Assembly: GCA_947259725.1 (NCBI GenBank)
Contig: CAMYNM010000002.1
Location: 62,001-126,000 of the forward strand
Length of the DNA stretch: 64,000 bases
Direction of reading: 5' to 3'
Origin: CALZIK01 sp945787635
GTDB taxonomy: Bacteria; Acidobacteriota; Thermoanaerobaculia; Multivoradales; JAHEKO01
Shown: positions 50,206-59,678 of the stretch, piece after piece
Numbering within the stretch: position 1 is the stretch's first letter
Layout: each line of letters opens with the position of its first letter
Program-made: the position numbers and the translations under genes
The notes under the pieces: generated by a model
Database searches by the model: none
What the model was told of the DNA's origin: nothing
The model's input: only the letters and a program-made list of their open reading frames with translations

Positions 50206-51501
50206 TCACTCGGCGCTAAGGTAGTCCAGCACCACGTTCGCCATGGCGCGGATGCCGACTTCGAGGGCCGAATCGTCAGCGCGAAAGTCGGGGGTGTGGA
50301 GGCCTCCCGAGACCGTTCCGGGCGCAACCACTCCCAACCGGAAGTAGAACCCCGGAACCTCGTTGGCGAAGAACGCGAAATCCTCTCCGCCCATGGTGGG
50401 ATCGGCGTCGAGGACCCGATCGGCTCCCGCCACCCTCACCAGGCTCGGCCGAACCCGGCGAGCGAGCTCGGGATCGTTGATCGTCGCCGGCGCGTTGTTG
50501 CGGTACTGCACGATCTCGTAGGACCCACCGCCCGCACGGGTGACGCCGTCGAGGATTTCTTCCATCCGGCGCTTGACCTCTTCGCGAGTCTCGCCGCTGA
50601 AGGTGCGCACCGTGCCTTCGAGGTGCACCTCTCCGGGAATGATGTTGAAGCGCTCGCCGCCGCGAAGAATCCCCACCGTCACCACACTGGGTTCGAGCGG
50701 CGAGAGGTTGCGTGACCGGATGGTCTGAAAGGCCTCGACCGCTTGTGCCGCCATCACGATCGGATCGCGTCCCAGGTGCGGATAGGCGCCATGGGACTGC
50801 TTGCCGCGAACCTTGACCACGAAGTGATCGACCGAAGCCATCGTCGGGCCCGCCGCCCAGCCCACCGTTCCGACCTCGAGCGGCCAGGCGTGGAGACCGA
50901 AGATCGCCTCGGGAGTCGGCGCCTCGAAGGCGCCTTCGCGGAGCATGAGGCTGGCGCCGCCCTCCTCGCCGGGCGGCGGCCCCTCCTCGGCTGGCTGAAA
51001 GATAAACTTCACGGTACCCGGAAGCTGCTCGCGCAATCCGGCGAGGGCCTTGGCGACGCCCAGCACCACCGACATGTGGATGTCGTGGCCGCATGCGTGC
51101 GCCACGCCGACTTGCTTGCCGAGGAATTCGGTTCGGCGGGTCGACTTGAAGGACAAGTTCGTCTCCTCGACCACCGGCAGCGCGTCCATGTCGGCTCGCA
51201 CTGCCACGATCGGCCCGGGTCTGCCTCCCACCAGTGTGGCGATAACGCCGGTGATCGCGACCTCCTCCCGGACCTCGAGCCCGAGCTCCCTGAGCTGCCC
51301 CGCCAGAAACGCCGCCGTCTCGAACTCCTGATTGCCAAGCTCTGGATTGCGATGAAGATGATGCCTGATCTCTACTATGCCCGGCAGGAGATCGGCGATC
51401 CGTGCGTCCAGGCCGTCGGAAGCTGTCGCGGCCGAAACCGCCGGAGGCACGGTCGCCGCGAGAAGGCAGACGAAAGCGAATCGGAAGGACTTCATCGACA
51501 T
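50206..51501 (-). CDS. Exported M20-family amidohydrolase
   Basis: The 431-residue protein has a signal peptide (MSMKSFRFAFVCLLAATVPP). The M20D amidohydrolase fold follows: IRHHLHRNPELGNQEF, metal ligands in HACGHDIHMS and QPAEEGPPPGEEGG, a dimerisation domain with KVRGKQSHGAYPH, and MGGEDFAFFANEVPG. Such enzymes hydrolyse N-acyl amino acids or hippurate-like amides. Export to the periplasm is less usual for the family and suggests use of external acyl amino acids. Start ATG 51501 follows GGAG. It is divergent from the Rossmann protein gene. Confidence 0.9.
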   Translation of the reverse strand: MSMKSFRFAFVCLLAATVPPAVSAATASDGLDARIADLLPGIVEIRHHLHRNPELGNQEFETAAFLAGQLRELGLEVREEVAITGVIATLVGGRPGPIVAVRADMDALPVVEETNLSFKSTRRTEFLGKQVGVAHACGHDIHMSVVLGVAKALAGLREQLPGTVKFIFQPAEEGPPPGEEGGASLMLREGAFEAPTPEAIFGLHAWPLEVGTVGWAAGPTMASVDHFVVKVRGKQSHGAYPHLGRDPIVMAAQAVEAFQTIRSRNLSPLEPSVVTVGILRGGERFNIIPGEVHLEGTVRTFSGETREEVKRRMEEILDGVTRAGGGSYEIVQYRNNAPATINDPELARRVRPSLVRVAGADRVLDADPTMGGEDFAFFANEVPGFYFRLGVVAPGTVSGGLHTPDFRADDSALEVGIRAMANVVLDYLSAE

Positions 51502-51629
51502 GGCGATCTCCAGTTTCTCGATCGTTGGGAACGCCAGAGTCTACATGCCGGCACCTCCAACGGCGCCCGATCGAACCACCCCTGCGGGTATGAAGTTCGG
51601 CGCCGCTTCGCTGCTAAGCTGTCTTGACC

Positions 51630-53258
51630 ATGAACATCGAAGGACGCAAGACTCTCGTTCTGGGCGGTTACGGCCTGGTCGGTCTCGCCGTCTGCCGTGA
51701 GCTCCTGGTACGGCGACCGCATGAGATTCAGATTCACAGTCTCTCCGCGGAGGAAGCGGAAGAGGCGAGGCAGAGCCTCCTGGCGGAGGCCGGAGAGACC
51801 ACGATCTCGACATCCAGCGGTGACATCTTCGGCCCCTCCGAGGTCGGCTCCAGAACCAACGAGCTCGAAGCGCAGCTCGGTCAACTGCGAGACGAGAGCC
51901 TGCCTAGTTACTTGCTCTACCAGCTTCTGGCAGAGAGCCGACCCGACATCGTGATCGACTGCGTCAACACCGCGACCGGAATCGCCTACCGGGACGTCTA
52001 CACCGCCGCCCGAACCGTCCTCGATCAGCGCGACGCCGGCGATCTCACCGACGACGCCGTCGTCGGGCTCTTGGAGTCCCTGTACATCCCTCGCCTGATC
52101 CGGCACATCCAGATCCTCTACCGCGGCATGCAAGATGCGGCGACGTCGGTCTACATCAAAGTCGGGACCAGCGGTACCGGCGGCATGGGCTTGAACGTTC
52201 CCTACACTCACAGCGAAGAGAAACCCAGCCGGGTTCTACTCTCGAAGAGCGCTGTCGCCGGTGCGCACTCCCTCCTGCTTTTCCTGATGGCACGCACCCC
52301 GGAAGCCCCGATCACCAAGGAAATCAAGCCGGCGGCGGCGATCGCCTGGAAGACGATCGCCCGCGGCCCGATCGCCCGCAAGCGTGAACCTATTCGCATG
52401 GTCAAACCGTCGGTCCGCCCTCTCGGTGACACTTTCTCGACCCTCGACCCCAGCGCCGCCGAACTCACCGACGAGGTTTTGCAGACCGCCTACATCGACA
52501 CCGGGGAAAACGGCATCTTCAGCCTCGAGGAGTTCGCCCTCCTGACCACGGCCGAGCAGATGGAGTTCGTGACACCCGAGGAGATCGCTCAGTACCTGGT
52601 CTTCGAGATCGAGGGCGGCAACACCGGCCACGACATCATCAATGCACTCGACAACGCCGTGCTCGGACCCTCGTACCGCGCCGGTCTGATGCGCCACTGG
52701 GCCTTGGAGCGGATGGCCGAGCTCGAAGCTAAGGGTGAAACTCGCAGCGTGGCGTTCGAAATGCTCGGGCCGCCGCGCAATTCCAAGCTCCTGTTCGAGG
52801 CCCACCTCCTGCGCGAGGCCTTCGGCAACATGCTCGCGGTGCGCGACGCGACCGGCGAGGAAGTCGCGGAGACTCTCGATCGCATGGTCAGGGACCAACC
52901 CCGAATCGCCAGCGAGGTGATCTCGGTCGGCCTTCCGATCATTCTGCGCTCCGGCGAGATCATGCGCAGCCCCAAGGTCATCGTTCCTTCGAACGCGGAC
53001 AACGTTCTGCTCACCCCCGCTCTCATAGAGCGATGGGCCAACGAAGGCTGGATCGACCTGCGCCTGCCCAACTGCGAGCGCTGGATCGCCCGCTTTCACG
53101 CGATTCACAACGAGCTCGCCTCGATTCCCGAAGCGGACACTTCGAGCCGCTATCTGCGCAACCACCGGTTCTGGGACGAGCAAAAGGGAATCCAGCCCGG
53201 CAAAATCGTCGGCTGGATCCTCTCAGGCGAAGAAAAGGGCGATCGGGTCAAGCACTAG
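51630..53258 (+). CDS. Large Rossmann-fold protein, function unknown
   Basis: The 542-residue protein starts with a dinucleotide-binding turn LVLGGYGLVGLAVCREL (about 10-26) and a DIFGPSEVG segment. A DIVIDCVNTATGIAYRDVY segment around 105-125 resembles an NAD-dependent epimerase-like fold. The remaining 350 residues, with HSEEKPSRVLLSKSAVAGAHS and FEMLGPPRNSKLLFEAHLLRE, match no family I know. It has no signal peptide or membrane helix. Homologues may be annotated as short-chain dehydrogenase, but the Tyr-x3-Lys pair is not evident. ATG 51630 is chosen over the TTG two codons before. Glutamate dehydrogenase follows 64 bases later on the same strand. Confidence 0.7.
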   Translation: MNIEGRKTLVLGGYGLVGLAVCRELLVRRPHEIQIHSLSAEEAEEARQSLLAEAGETTISTSSGDIFGPSEVGSRTNELEAQLGQLRDESLPSYLLYQLLAESRPDIVIDCVNTATGIAYRDVYTAARTVLDQRDAGDLTDDAVVGLLESLYIPRLIRHIQILYRGMQDAATSVYIKVGTSGTGGMGLNVPYTHSEEKPSRVLLSKSAVAGAHSLLLFLMARTPEAPITKEIKPAAAIAWKTIARGPIARKREPIRMVKPSVRPLGDTFSTLDPSAAELTDEVLQTAYIDTGENGIFSLEEFALLTTAEQMEFVTPEEIAQYLVFEIEGGNTGHDIINALDNAVLGPSYRAGLMRHWALERMAELEAKGETRSVAFEMLGPPRNSKLLFEAHLLREAFGNMLAVRDATGEEVAETLDRMVRDQPRIASEVISVGLPIILRSGEIMRSPKVIVPSNADNVLLTPALIERWANEGWIDLRLPNCERWIARFHAIHNELASIPEADTSSRYLRNHRFWDEQKGIQPGKIVGWILSGEEKGDRVKH

Positions 53259-53322
53259 TGGCCTGTAACTAGTAGAGCTGGAACGCTGTAAACTGCACCC
53301 TCTCGACCAGAGGAGGCTCGTC

Positions 53323-54738
53323 TTGAGCAAGCAGTTTCGCTTCTTCGAACAAGTCAACCGCAGCTTCGATCGGGCAGCCGCTCTCACCAAGCACGATCCG
53401 CGCATGCTGGCGCAGATCCGTGAGTGCAACGCGGTCTATCACTTCACTTTCCCGGTCAAGCGCGACGACGGCTCGATCGAGGTGGTGCACGGATGGCGCG
53501 CTGAGCACAGCCATCACAAGCTTCCGACCAAGGGAGGCATTCGCTACAGCTACATGGTGAGCGAAGACGAGGTCAAGGCTCTGGCCGCGCTGATGACCTA
53601 CAAGTGCGCGATCGTCGACGCGCCGTTCGGCGGCGCCAAGGGCGGCATCAAGATCACCCGTCACGAGTACTCGAACGGAGAGCTCGAGCGCATCACCCGT
53701 CGATACACCTACGAGCTCAAGAAGAAGAACTTCATCGGTCCGGGCGTCGACGTCCCGGCGCCCGACTACGGAACCGGAGCCCAGGAGATGGCCTGGATGG
53801 CCGACACCTACCAGTCGCTCTCGGCCGGCGAGCTCAACGCTCTGGCCTGCGTCACCGGCAAGCCCATCGCGCAGGGGGGTATCAGGGGTCGCGAGCAGGC
53901 GACCGGCCGCGGCGTCTATTTCGGCATTCGCGAGCTCTGCAACGACGCCGAGGTGATGAAGCGACTCGGCCTCGAACAAGGCATCGCCGGCAAGCGGGTC
54001 GTGGTGCAGGGGCTCGGCAACGTCGGCTTCTACGTCTCCAAGTACATGCAGGAAGCGGGGGCGGTCTTGGTCGGCCTCGCCGAGTACGAAGGCGCGATCG
54101 GCAATCCGGACGGGCTCGATCTCGATTCCGTCGTCAAGCACCGCAAAGACTCGGGTTCGATCTTGAACTTCCCCGGCGCGACAGACCTCGAGACTTCGAG
54201 CAAGGCGCTCGAGCTCGACTGCGACATCCTGGTGCCGGCGGCTCTGGAAAACCAGGTCACCCGTGACAATGCACCCGACGTCAAGGCCAAGATCATCGCC
54301 GAGGCCGCTAACGGACCGACCACCGCCGGTGCGGACGAGATCCTCTCCGAGAAGGGCGCTCTGGTGCTGCCCGACACCTACCTCAACGCCGGCGGCGTTA
54401 CGGTCTCCTATTTCGAATGGGTCAAGAACCTCTCCCATGTTCGCTTCGGGCGCATGCAGAAGCGGTTCGAAGAGGGAGCGTTTCATCGAATCGTCGGCGC
54501 GATGGAATCGCACACCGGCCGTCTTCTCCCCCTGGAGGAGCGCGCGGAGCTCACCCGCGGCGCGAGCGAGGAAGATCTGGTCAACTCAGGGCTCGAGGAG
54601 ACCATGGCCCTTGCCTACCAAACGGTTCGCACGACTCAGAACAGCTACGACGGCAAGGCCAACTTGCGCGCCGCAGCCTTCATCACCGCGATCAACAAAA
54701 TCGCGTTGTGTTACGAGGACCTGGGATTCTTTCCTTAA
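53323..54738 (+). CDS. gdhA: Glu/Leu/Phe/Val-family dehydrogenase, probably glutamate dehydrogenase
   Basis: The 471-residue enzyme has the family signature around HHKLPTKGGIRYSY, the catalytic DAPFGGAKGGI and the dinucleotide motif VVVQGLGNVGFYVSKY. It interconverts glutamate and 2-oxoglutarate plus ammonia; glutamate rather than branched-chain amino acids is favoured by the length and by the C-terminal tail, but this is not certain. It starts at TTG 53323, six bases after a perfect AGGAGG, so the rare start is well supported. It may be transcribed with the unknown Rossmann gene before it. Confidence 0.92.
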   Translation: MSKQFRFFEQVNRSFDRAAALTKHDPRMLAQIRECNAVYHFTFPVKRDDGSIEVVHGWRAEHSHHKLPTKGGIRYSYMVSEDEVKALAALMTYKCAIVDAPFGGAKGGIKITRHEYSNGELERITRRYTYELKKKNFIGPGVDVPAPDYGTGAQEMAWMADTYQSLSAGELNALACVTGKPIAQGGIRGREQATGRGVYFGIRELCNDAEVMKRLGLEQGIAGKRVVVQGLGNVGFYVSKYMQEAGAVLVGLAEYEGAIGNPDGLDLDSVVKHRKDSGSILNFPGATDLETSSKALELDCDILVPAALENQVTRDNAPDVKAKIIAEAANGPTTAGADEILSEKGALVLPDTYLNAGGVTVSYFEWVKNLSHVRFGRMQKRFEEGAFHRIVGAMESHTGRLLPLEERAELTRGASEEDLVNSGLEETMALAYQTVRTTQNSYDGKANLRAAAFITAINKIALCYEDLGFFP

Positions 54739-54783
54739 ACTCGTGGCGGGTCGAACGCCTCGTTTTTCCTCGTGGCGTTGTAG

Positions 54784-54805
54784 CGGTCGACGTCTCTGTC
54801 GACCG
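54784..54805. repeat. Palindromic hairpin in the gap after gdhA
   Basis: CGGTCGAC and GTCGACCG form an eight-base-pair stem with a GTCTCT loop, within the 226-base gap after gdhA. There is no T-run. The form (GTAG before, GTCGAC arms) is like dispersed extragenic palindromes, but only one copy is in this window. The rest of the gap holds nothing I can name. Confidence 0.35.
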
Positions 54806-54964
54806 TCTGGCGATCGAAGCTCTGGGGTTCTCGCTCGGCGGACCTCGCTCGTAAGAGGCACACGGCCGGCCTTTCAGGCACAGCACCGCCTCGTCGACCG
54901 GTCTACTTGAGGCAGCAGGAAAGAAACCCGAGTCCTCTGAGGGTGGGTACTCGAGGGAGGTGGG

Positions 54965-56068
54965 CTACGCCGCCCAGTCCTTGAGGCGAACAGGTTGCCG
55001 TTTCGCGCCCCACGAGCCCGGAGTCGCTTCGAATCGACCCGGCAACAGCGTCGAGCATTCGGCGCAGCGGCCCTCGTCGTCCAGGTTCCAGGCGGTCATG
55101 ACGTACCAGTCGCGGCCGATCACGAGAGCGCCGCAGGCGTGGCAGTAGGTCGAACCGCCCTTCTGGTCGTGAACGTTGCCGGTGTAGACGTATCGCAAGC
55201 CGTTCGCGAGCGCTATCTCCCGGGCGCGCGCCAAAGTCGCCGGGGGTGTCGGTGGCCGGTCCATCATCTTGAAGTCGGGGTGAAACGCGGTGAAATGATG
55301 GGGAACGTCGGGGCCGAGCTCGTGAGCTACCCAGCGGGTCATTTCTCCGATCTCGGAGTCGGAGTCGTTCTCACCAGGGATCAGGAGCGTCGTGATCTCG
55401 AACCACACGTCGGTCTCGTGCTTGAGATAGACCAAGGTTTCGAGCACGGTTTCGAGCTCGCCGCCGCAGACGTTGCGGTAGAAGCGGTCCGTGAACGCCT
55501 TGAGATCGACGTTCGCAGCGTCCATTCCGGCGTAGAACTCCCGCCGCGGCTCCGGGCAGATCTCTCCGGCGGTCACCGCGACGGTCTTGACTCCTTGCGC
55601 TCGGCACGCGGCCGCCACGTCGAGCGCGTACTCCATGAAGATCACCGGATCGTTGTAGGTGAACGCGACGCTCCGGCAGCCCAGGCCCTCGGCGGCTCTC
55701 GCAATCGTCTCCGGCGACGCCTGATCGGCCAACGTGTCGATCTCGCGTGACTTCGAGATGTCCCAGTTCTGGCAGAACTTGCAGAAGAGGTTGCAGCCCG
55801 CGGTCCCGAAAGAGAGCACGGGCGTACCAGGCAGGAAATGATTGAGTGGCTTCTTTTCGATCGGATCGACGCAAAAGCCGCTCGACCGGCCGTAGGTCGC
55901 CAGTACGATGCGGTCGTCCTGCCTGCCGCGCACAAAGCAGAGTCCGCGCTGCCCCTCGCGGAGCTTGCAGAACCGCGGGCACAGGTCGCACTGGACGCGG
56001 CCGTCGTCGAGCGCGTGCCAGTATTTGGTCGCAACGACGCTGGGATCGCGCGGAATCGGTACGTCCAT
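54965..56068 (-). CDS. amrS: AmrS, radical SAM enzyme of the AmmeMemoRadiSam system
   Basis: The 367-residue protein has an N-terminal cysteine region CDLCPRFCKLREGQRGLC (about 26-43) and the radical SAM motif CNLFCKFCQNW (about 93-103). EKKPLNHFLPGTPVLSFGTA precedes the latter and YNDPVIFMEYA follows; the tail CHACG/CAEC pairs may bind zinc. This matches AmrS of the AmmeMemoRadiSam family, formerly called pyruvate-formate-lyase-activating-like. Its substrate is unknown; the partner genes AmrA and AmrB are not in the window. ATG 56068 follows GGAGG. Confidence 0.93.
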   Translation of the reverse strand: MDVPIPRDPSVVATKYWHALDDGRVQCDLCPRFCKLREGQRGLCFVRGRQDDRIVLATYGRSSGFCVDPIEKKPLNHFLPGTPVLSFGTAGCNLFCKFCQNWDISKSREIDTLADQASPETIARAAEGLGCRSVAFTYNDPVIFMEYALDVAAACRAQGVKTVAVTAGEICPEPRREFYAGMDAANVDLKAFTDRFYRNVCGGELETVLETLVYLKHETDVWFEITTLLIPGENDSDSEIGEMTRWVAHELGPDVPHHFTAFHPDFKMMDRPPTPPATLARAREIALANGLRYVYTGNVHDQKGGSTYCHACGALVIGRDWYVMTAWNLDDEGRCAECSTLLPGRFEATPGSWGAKRQPVRLKDWAA

Positions 56069-56107
56069 GGAGCCTCCGCCGAATGAAGCTTACACCCACA
56101 CGAGAAG

Positions 56108-56133
56108 ACGGCGGTGGCCGCGGCCACCGCCGT
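56108..56133 (-). terminator. Perfect 26-base palindrome after the secreted nuclease gene
   Basis: The 26 bases starting ACGGCGGTGGCC read identically on both strands, giving a stem of up to 13 pairs. It follows the nuclease stop codon by 27 bases and ends 40 bases before the amrS start. TCTTCT follows on the minus strand, so it is probably the nuclease gene's terminator. Confidence 0.6.
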
Positions 56134-56159
56134 TTCGAGGTTATTGAGAAATCAGGTAG

Positions 56160-59100
56160 CTAATCGCTGTCAGAATCCAAATCCGAGTCGGAATCGTCGT
56201 CGCCGGGAAAGTCACCGCTTTCGACGATCTCGACCCACTCCCGCATGACGCCGAGGCTGCAGCCGTGCTTGGTGTGGCCGTTGCCCAGATCCAGCGCGTC
56301 GATGATCTGCTCGCACGAGCAGCCACCGGTATCGGCGATGGTGAAAACGGTCTGGCTCGAATCCGAGTCAGAGTCCGAATCTGAGTCTGAATCCGAGTCA
56401 TCGTCGATCGTGTCGAACACGAAGTCGTCATCCACCAGTGCGTAACGGTTCTTCTTGAGGCCCTTGGTCGGCACTCCCTCTGGAATCACCGTACCCGAAC
56501 ACACGTCGATGTCATCGGTCACTCCATCCTGGTCGCTGTCCTTCACCAGGAACAGTACGAAGCCGTCGTGGTCGGAAGAGCGCACGGCCGTGGTGCCGTC
56601 ATCGAATAGAGCGTCCGGGGAATCGGCGTTCCCGCGCCCAAACTCGAAACCGCGAACGAACGGGTCCGTGGCTACCGAGGTCAAGGCATGATCGAGGGTC
56701 TGCGAGTTGCCCTCGAAGTTGAACGAATACCGCTCTTCGGCGGGAATGCCCAGGACCTGGTTGGTCAGGTCGGGATCGACCAGATCGTTGCAAGGCTCGG
56801 AGTCGCAAACCAGATTGTCAGCCGGGTCGAAGACGCCGCGGATGTGCCCGACGGCGTCGACGTAGCTGTCGCTGAACTCGAAGGCGTTGAAGTCGCCGAC
56901 GATCACCAGGGGCGCATCAGAATCCGTCTGGAGCTCGCTCGCCTTGGCGGCGATCGACTCGGCCTGAAGTAGCCGCTTCAGGCGAACCCGCTCGCCGTCG
57001 TCCGGATCGTCGATGTTGCCAAGCGACCGGTTGTGAACGACCATGACGCGTACCGGCGAAGCGCCGCCGCTGGCCGTGCAGCTGCCTTCGAGCAGGAGCG
57101 GTGGGCGATCGTGAAGCACATTGAGGTCTCCAGTCACGGGGTTGACGAACGTGGCCATGGGCTCGACCTGGGCAACGGAATCGACCTGGATGGTGTCGCG
57201 CACCAGAAAACCGACGTCGATCGTGCCTTGATCGTTGCCTTCGATGAGGTACGGGACGTAGATGACCGTCGAATCGACGGCCGCAATGTCCGCGGCGAGA
57301 GCAGCCAGCACGCTCTCCTTCTCGACTTCCTGCACCGCCAGGATGTCCGGGGCGTCCAGAACGTCGAGAATGTACAGCACCAACTTCGCACGTCGGCTCA
57401 GGTACTGCGCCGTCGAAACCACCGTGTCGTTTCGCGTCTGACCCAGGAAGTTGGTGTCCGAAGGATCGTTCACGTCATCGAACAGCCGGAACATATTGAG
57501 CGAGCCGACCGTGAACTCACCGAAGTCGCGAAGACGCACTCCGATCGGCAGCACCGGTTCCGGGCCAAGCACCAGGCTTGTCGGCAGGATCTGATAGTCG
57601 CCGAACGTGAAAAAGAGCGGCCCTTCGGCCGAGATCGTCTGTTCGACGAAGATATCGGCGTCGGGCAGACCCAGCCCGTCCGGGTCGATCTCGAAAACTT
57701 CGGGATTGCCGTCCCACACCGGAAACGGCGCCACGCCCGGAAACTCGATCCCGGGCTCGCGGAAGGTGCGCTCGGTGCCGGCCACGACGGCGGTCTCGCC
57801 GAACCGGTTGGTCGGTCCCGTCGCGATGCCGTCGAAGCTCACCAGCATCCCCTCGAACCGTTCCAGATCGGGAATCGGACTCGGCGCCGGGGACGGGGTC
57901 GTGGCGTCGAAGACCACGACCGCGGGCAAGGTGTTGCCGGCGCTGCCGATCGACAGCACGCGCAGGTCGCCCAGCTCGGTCATGCCGAAGAACTCCTGCA
58001 CCTGGGCCACCACGTCGACCTGATCGCCTAGCGCGACCGCCGGCGCGCCGCCGGTGAAGACGAAGATTCCGTCTGAAGTCAGGCCGTCACCATCGGAGCG
58101 GACCTCGGGTGTCTGCATGAAGAAACCGTTGGTATCGAGCGCGGTGACCGTGTTGTCGCTGGTCGCCACGTAGAGATCCTCCAGAGGCGAGGCGAGCCCT
58201 GCCCCCTGGATCTCGAAGATCTCGGCGTCGACGACGTTGCTGGCTCCAGGTGTAGGAGCCTGCTGCACGTAGCTCGTGGTCACGAGCTGGGTGCCGCCAT
58301 TGGGAACGCGGGCGTTCGCGTGGAAGTCCTTGTCGTCATTGCCGTCTTCGTTCTGCTGTGGCTGACCTGGCGTCAAGACGTCGATCAAACCACTGTCGTC
58401 GCCGTCGTTGGTGTCATAGACCAGGGCATCCACGAGACCGCTGCCGCTGACCGGCGTGTCATTGGGGTAGTCCGCTGCGTCACCGACATGGACGGCGACG
58501 GCGTCGGCGCCGTTCTGGAGGCCATTGCCGGGGAAGACAATCGACGGCGTCGGTACCACGGCGGCATTGCCGAGGAGAAAGTAGCCGTCCGCATCGGTCG
58601 AAAAGCCATCCAGGTCGAACGCCTCATAGGAGGCGTCATCGCTGCCGTTGTAGAAAACCACGACCAGTCCGTCGAGGGGCGTGCTACCGACGCCACCGTC
58701 GTAGAGCTCGACGAACTCGAGGGCATCCGAACCCGCGGTGTCGGCATCCACCTCGTTGATGACAATCGGTGAGTCGATCGCGGTCGAGAAGCTGAAGACG
58801 ACGTCGCCTGCCATGTTGTCGGGCGGGTCGTCGGCATCGGCATCGCTCACCTCGGCGGCAAAGATAGTCACCGTGCACTCCTCGCCGTTGACGAAATCGG
58901 TGTCGGGATCCAGCGTGTAGGCCTGGGGACCTCCGGCGGTCGCCGCCGTGTGCGCGCCACTGATGGTGCAACTGACATCGAACCAGGCGGCGCCCAGGGT
59001 CACGTCCTCACTGAAGATGACCTCGATGTCGGTGTCGAGGGCGATGCCTCCGCTGTTGTCGGCCGGGTTCGTGCTGACCACGGTCGGCGCGGCCTCGGAA

Positions 59101-59678
59101 GAAGCGCAACTGGTGAAGGTCTGCCCCGTATTGATGGTGTCGAACGTGTTCGGGCTGCTGCCCTGCCAGGTGAAGTCGGCGGCAGTGGAACCGATCCCGG
59201 AGAGCTGCAGGGAGTCCCCGACCGCGGAGCCCGAAGCCTCGGAAACCCCGATATCGGTACTTCCCATGCCGTCGGCAGGACCGCCGACCGCTACGAAGTT
59301 GCCCTCGTAGCTCAAGAACTGAATCACCGAGCTACCTGGATCGATCAGGGCGATTCCGTCGGGAGAGCCGTTCTGGATTCCCGCCTGGAAGAAGGCGAGA
59401 GTTCCGCAGCCCGACTGTTGATTGGGCAGCGTGCCGGCGAGATTGATCGTATTGTAGACCGCTCCGCCGTTGCCGTTATAGAGCACCAGGCTCCAACCGG
59501 CCAGGTTGGTTCCGCCGGGGCCGGCGATCTCGATGGCTTCACCGGTGTCGCCGCCGGTGTTGTCGTAGTGGATCTCATTGATGAACACCGCTTGCGCCGA
59601 GACCGTCGTAGCGGCAAACAAAAGACAAAGCACGACAGCGACAGCCAAAAAACCCTCTCTTCGATAAGTCCTCAACAC
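56160..59678 (-). CDS. Giant secreted endonuclease/exonuclease/phosphatase protein with lamin-tail domains
   Basis: The 1172-residue protein has a signal peptide (GFLAVAVVLCLLFAATTVSA) and several domains. A lamin-tail domain spans about 30-190 (VFINEIHYDNTGG). A Big_5-like Ig domain covers about 195-300. A second lamin-tail domain begins at about 300 (PIVINEVDADTAGSDALEF). An OB-fold YhcR-like part covers about 480-720. A nuclease of the EEP family lies at about 730-1080, with VGSLNMF, AVQEVEKE, VIVGDFNAFEFS, TLDHAL and SSDHDGF. A calcium-type repeat DSDQDGVTDD follows, then seven Asp-Ser pairs and a cysteine module. Proteins of this kind (ExeM/NucH-like) degrade extracellular DNA. Start is GTG 59678 or TTG 59675, after AAGGAGG. 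Confidence 0.9.
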   Translation of the reverse strand: MLRTYRREGFLAVAVVLCLLFAATTVSAQAVFINEIHYDNTGGDTGEAIEIAGPGGTNLAGWSLVLYNGNGGAVYNTINLAGTLPNQQSGCGTLAFFQAGIQNGSPDGIALIDPGSSVIQFLSYEGNFVAVGGPADGMGSTDIGVSEASGSAVGDSLQLSGIGSTAADFTWQGSSPNTFDTINTGQTFTSCASSEAAPTVVSTNPADNSGGIALDTDIEVIFSEDVTLGAAWFDVSCTISGAHTAATAGGPQAYTLDPDTDFVNGEECTVTIFAAEVSDADADDPPDNMAGDVVFSFSTAIDSPIVINEVDADTAGSDALEFVELYDGGVGSTPLDGLVVVFYNGSDDASYEAFDLDGFSTDADGYFLLGNAAVVPTPSIVFPGNGLQNGADAVAVHVGDAADYPNDTPVSGSGLVDALVYDTNDGDDSGLIDVLTPGQPQQNEDGNDDKDFHANARVPNGGTQLVTTSYVQQAPTPGASNVVDAEIFEIQGAGLASPLEDLYVATSDNTVTALDTNGFFMQTPEVRSDGDGLTSDGIFVFTGGAPAVALGDQVDVVAQVQEFFGMTELGDLRVLSIGSAGNTLPAVVVFDATTPSPAPSPIPDLERFEGMLVSFDGIATGPTNRFGETAVVAGTERTFREPGIEFPGVAPFPVWDGNPEVFEIDPDGLGLPDADIFVEQTISAEGPLFFTFGDYQILPTSLVLGPEPVLPIGVRLRDFGEFTVGSLNMFRLFDDVNDPSDTNFLGQTRNDTVVSTAQYLSRRAKLVLYILDVLDAPDILAVQEVEKESVLAALAADIAAVDSTVIYVPYLIEGNDQGTIDVGFLVRDTIQVDSVAQVEPMATFVNPVTGDLNVLHDRPPLLLEGSCTASGGASPVRVMVVHNRSLGNIDDPDDGERVRLKRLLQAESIAAKASELQTDSDAPLVIVGDFNAFEFSDSYVDAVGHIRGVFDPADNLVCDSEPCNDLVDPDLTNQVLGIPAEERYSFNFEGNSQTLDHALTSVATDPFVRGFEFGRGNADSPDALFDDGTTAVRSSDHDGFVLFLVKDSDQDGVTDDIDVCSGTVIPEGVPTKGLKKNRYALVDDDFVFDTIDDDSDSDSDSDSDSDSSQTVFTIADTGGCSCEQIIDALDLGNGHTKHGCSLGVMREWVEIVESGDFPGDDDSDSDLDSDSD
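56357..56408 (-). repeat. Asp-Ser dipeptide repeat coding tract
   Basis: Seven consecutive DS pairs are followed by SS within the secreted nuclease. Serine codons alternate among TCG, TCA, TCT and AGC and aspartate among GAC and GAT, so the DNA is not a simple microsatellite. A shorter tract (DDDSDSD, DSDSD) ends the protein. Confidence 0.8.
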
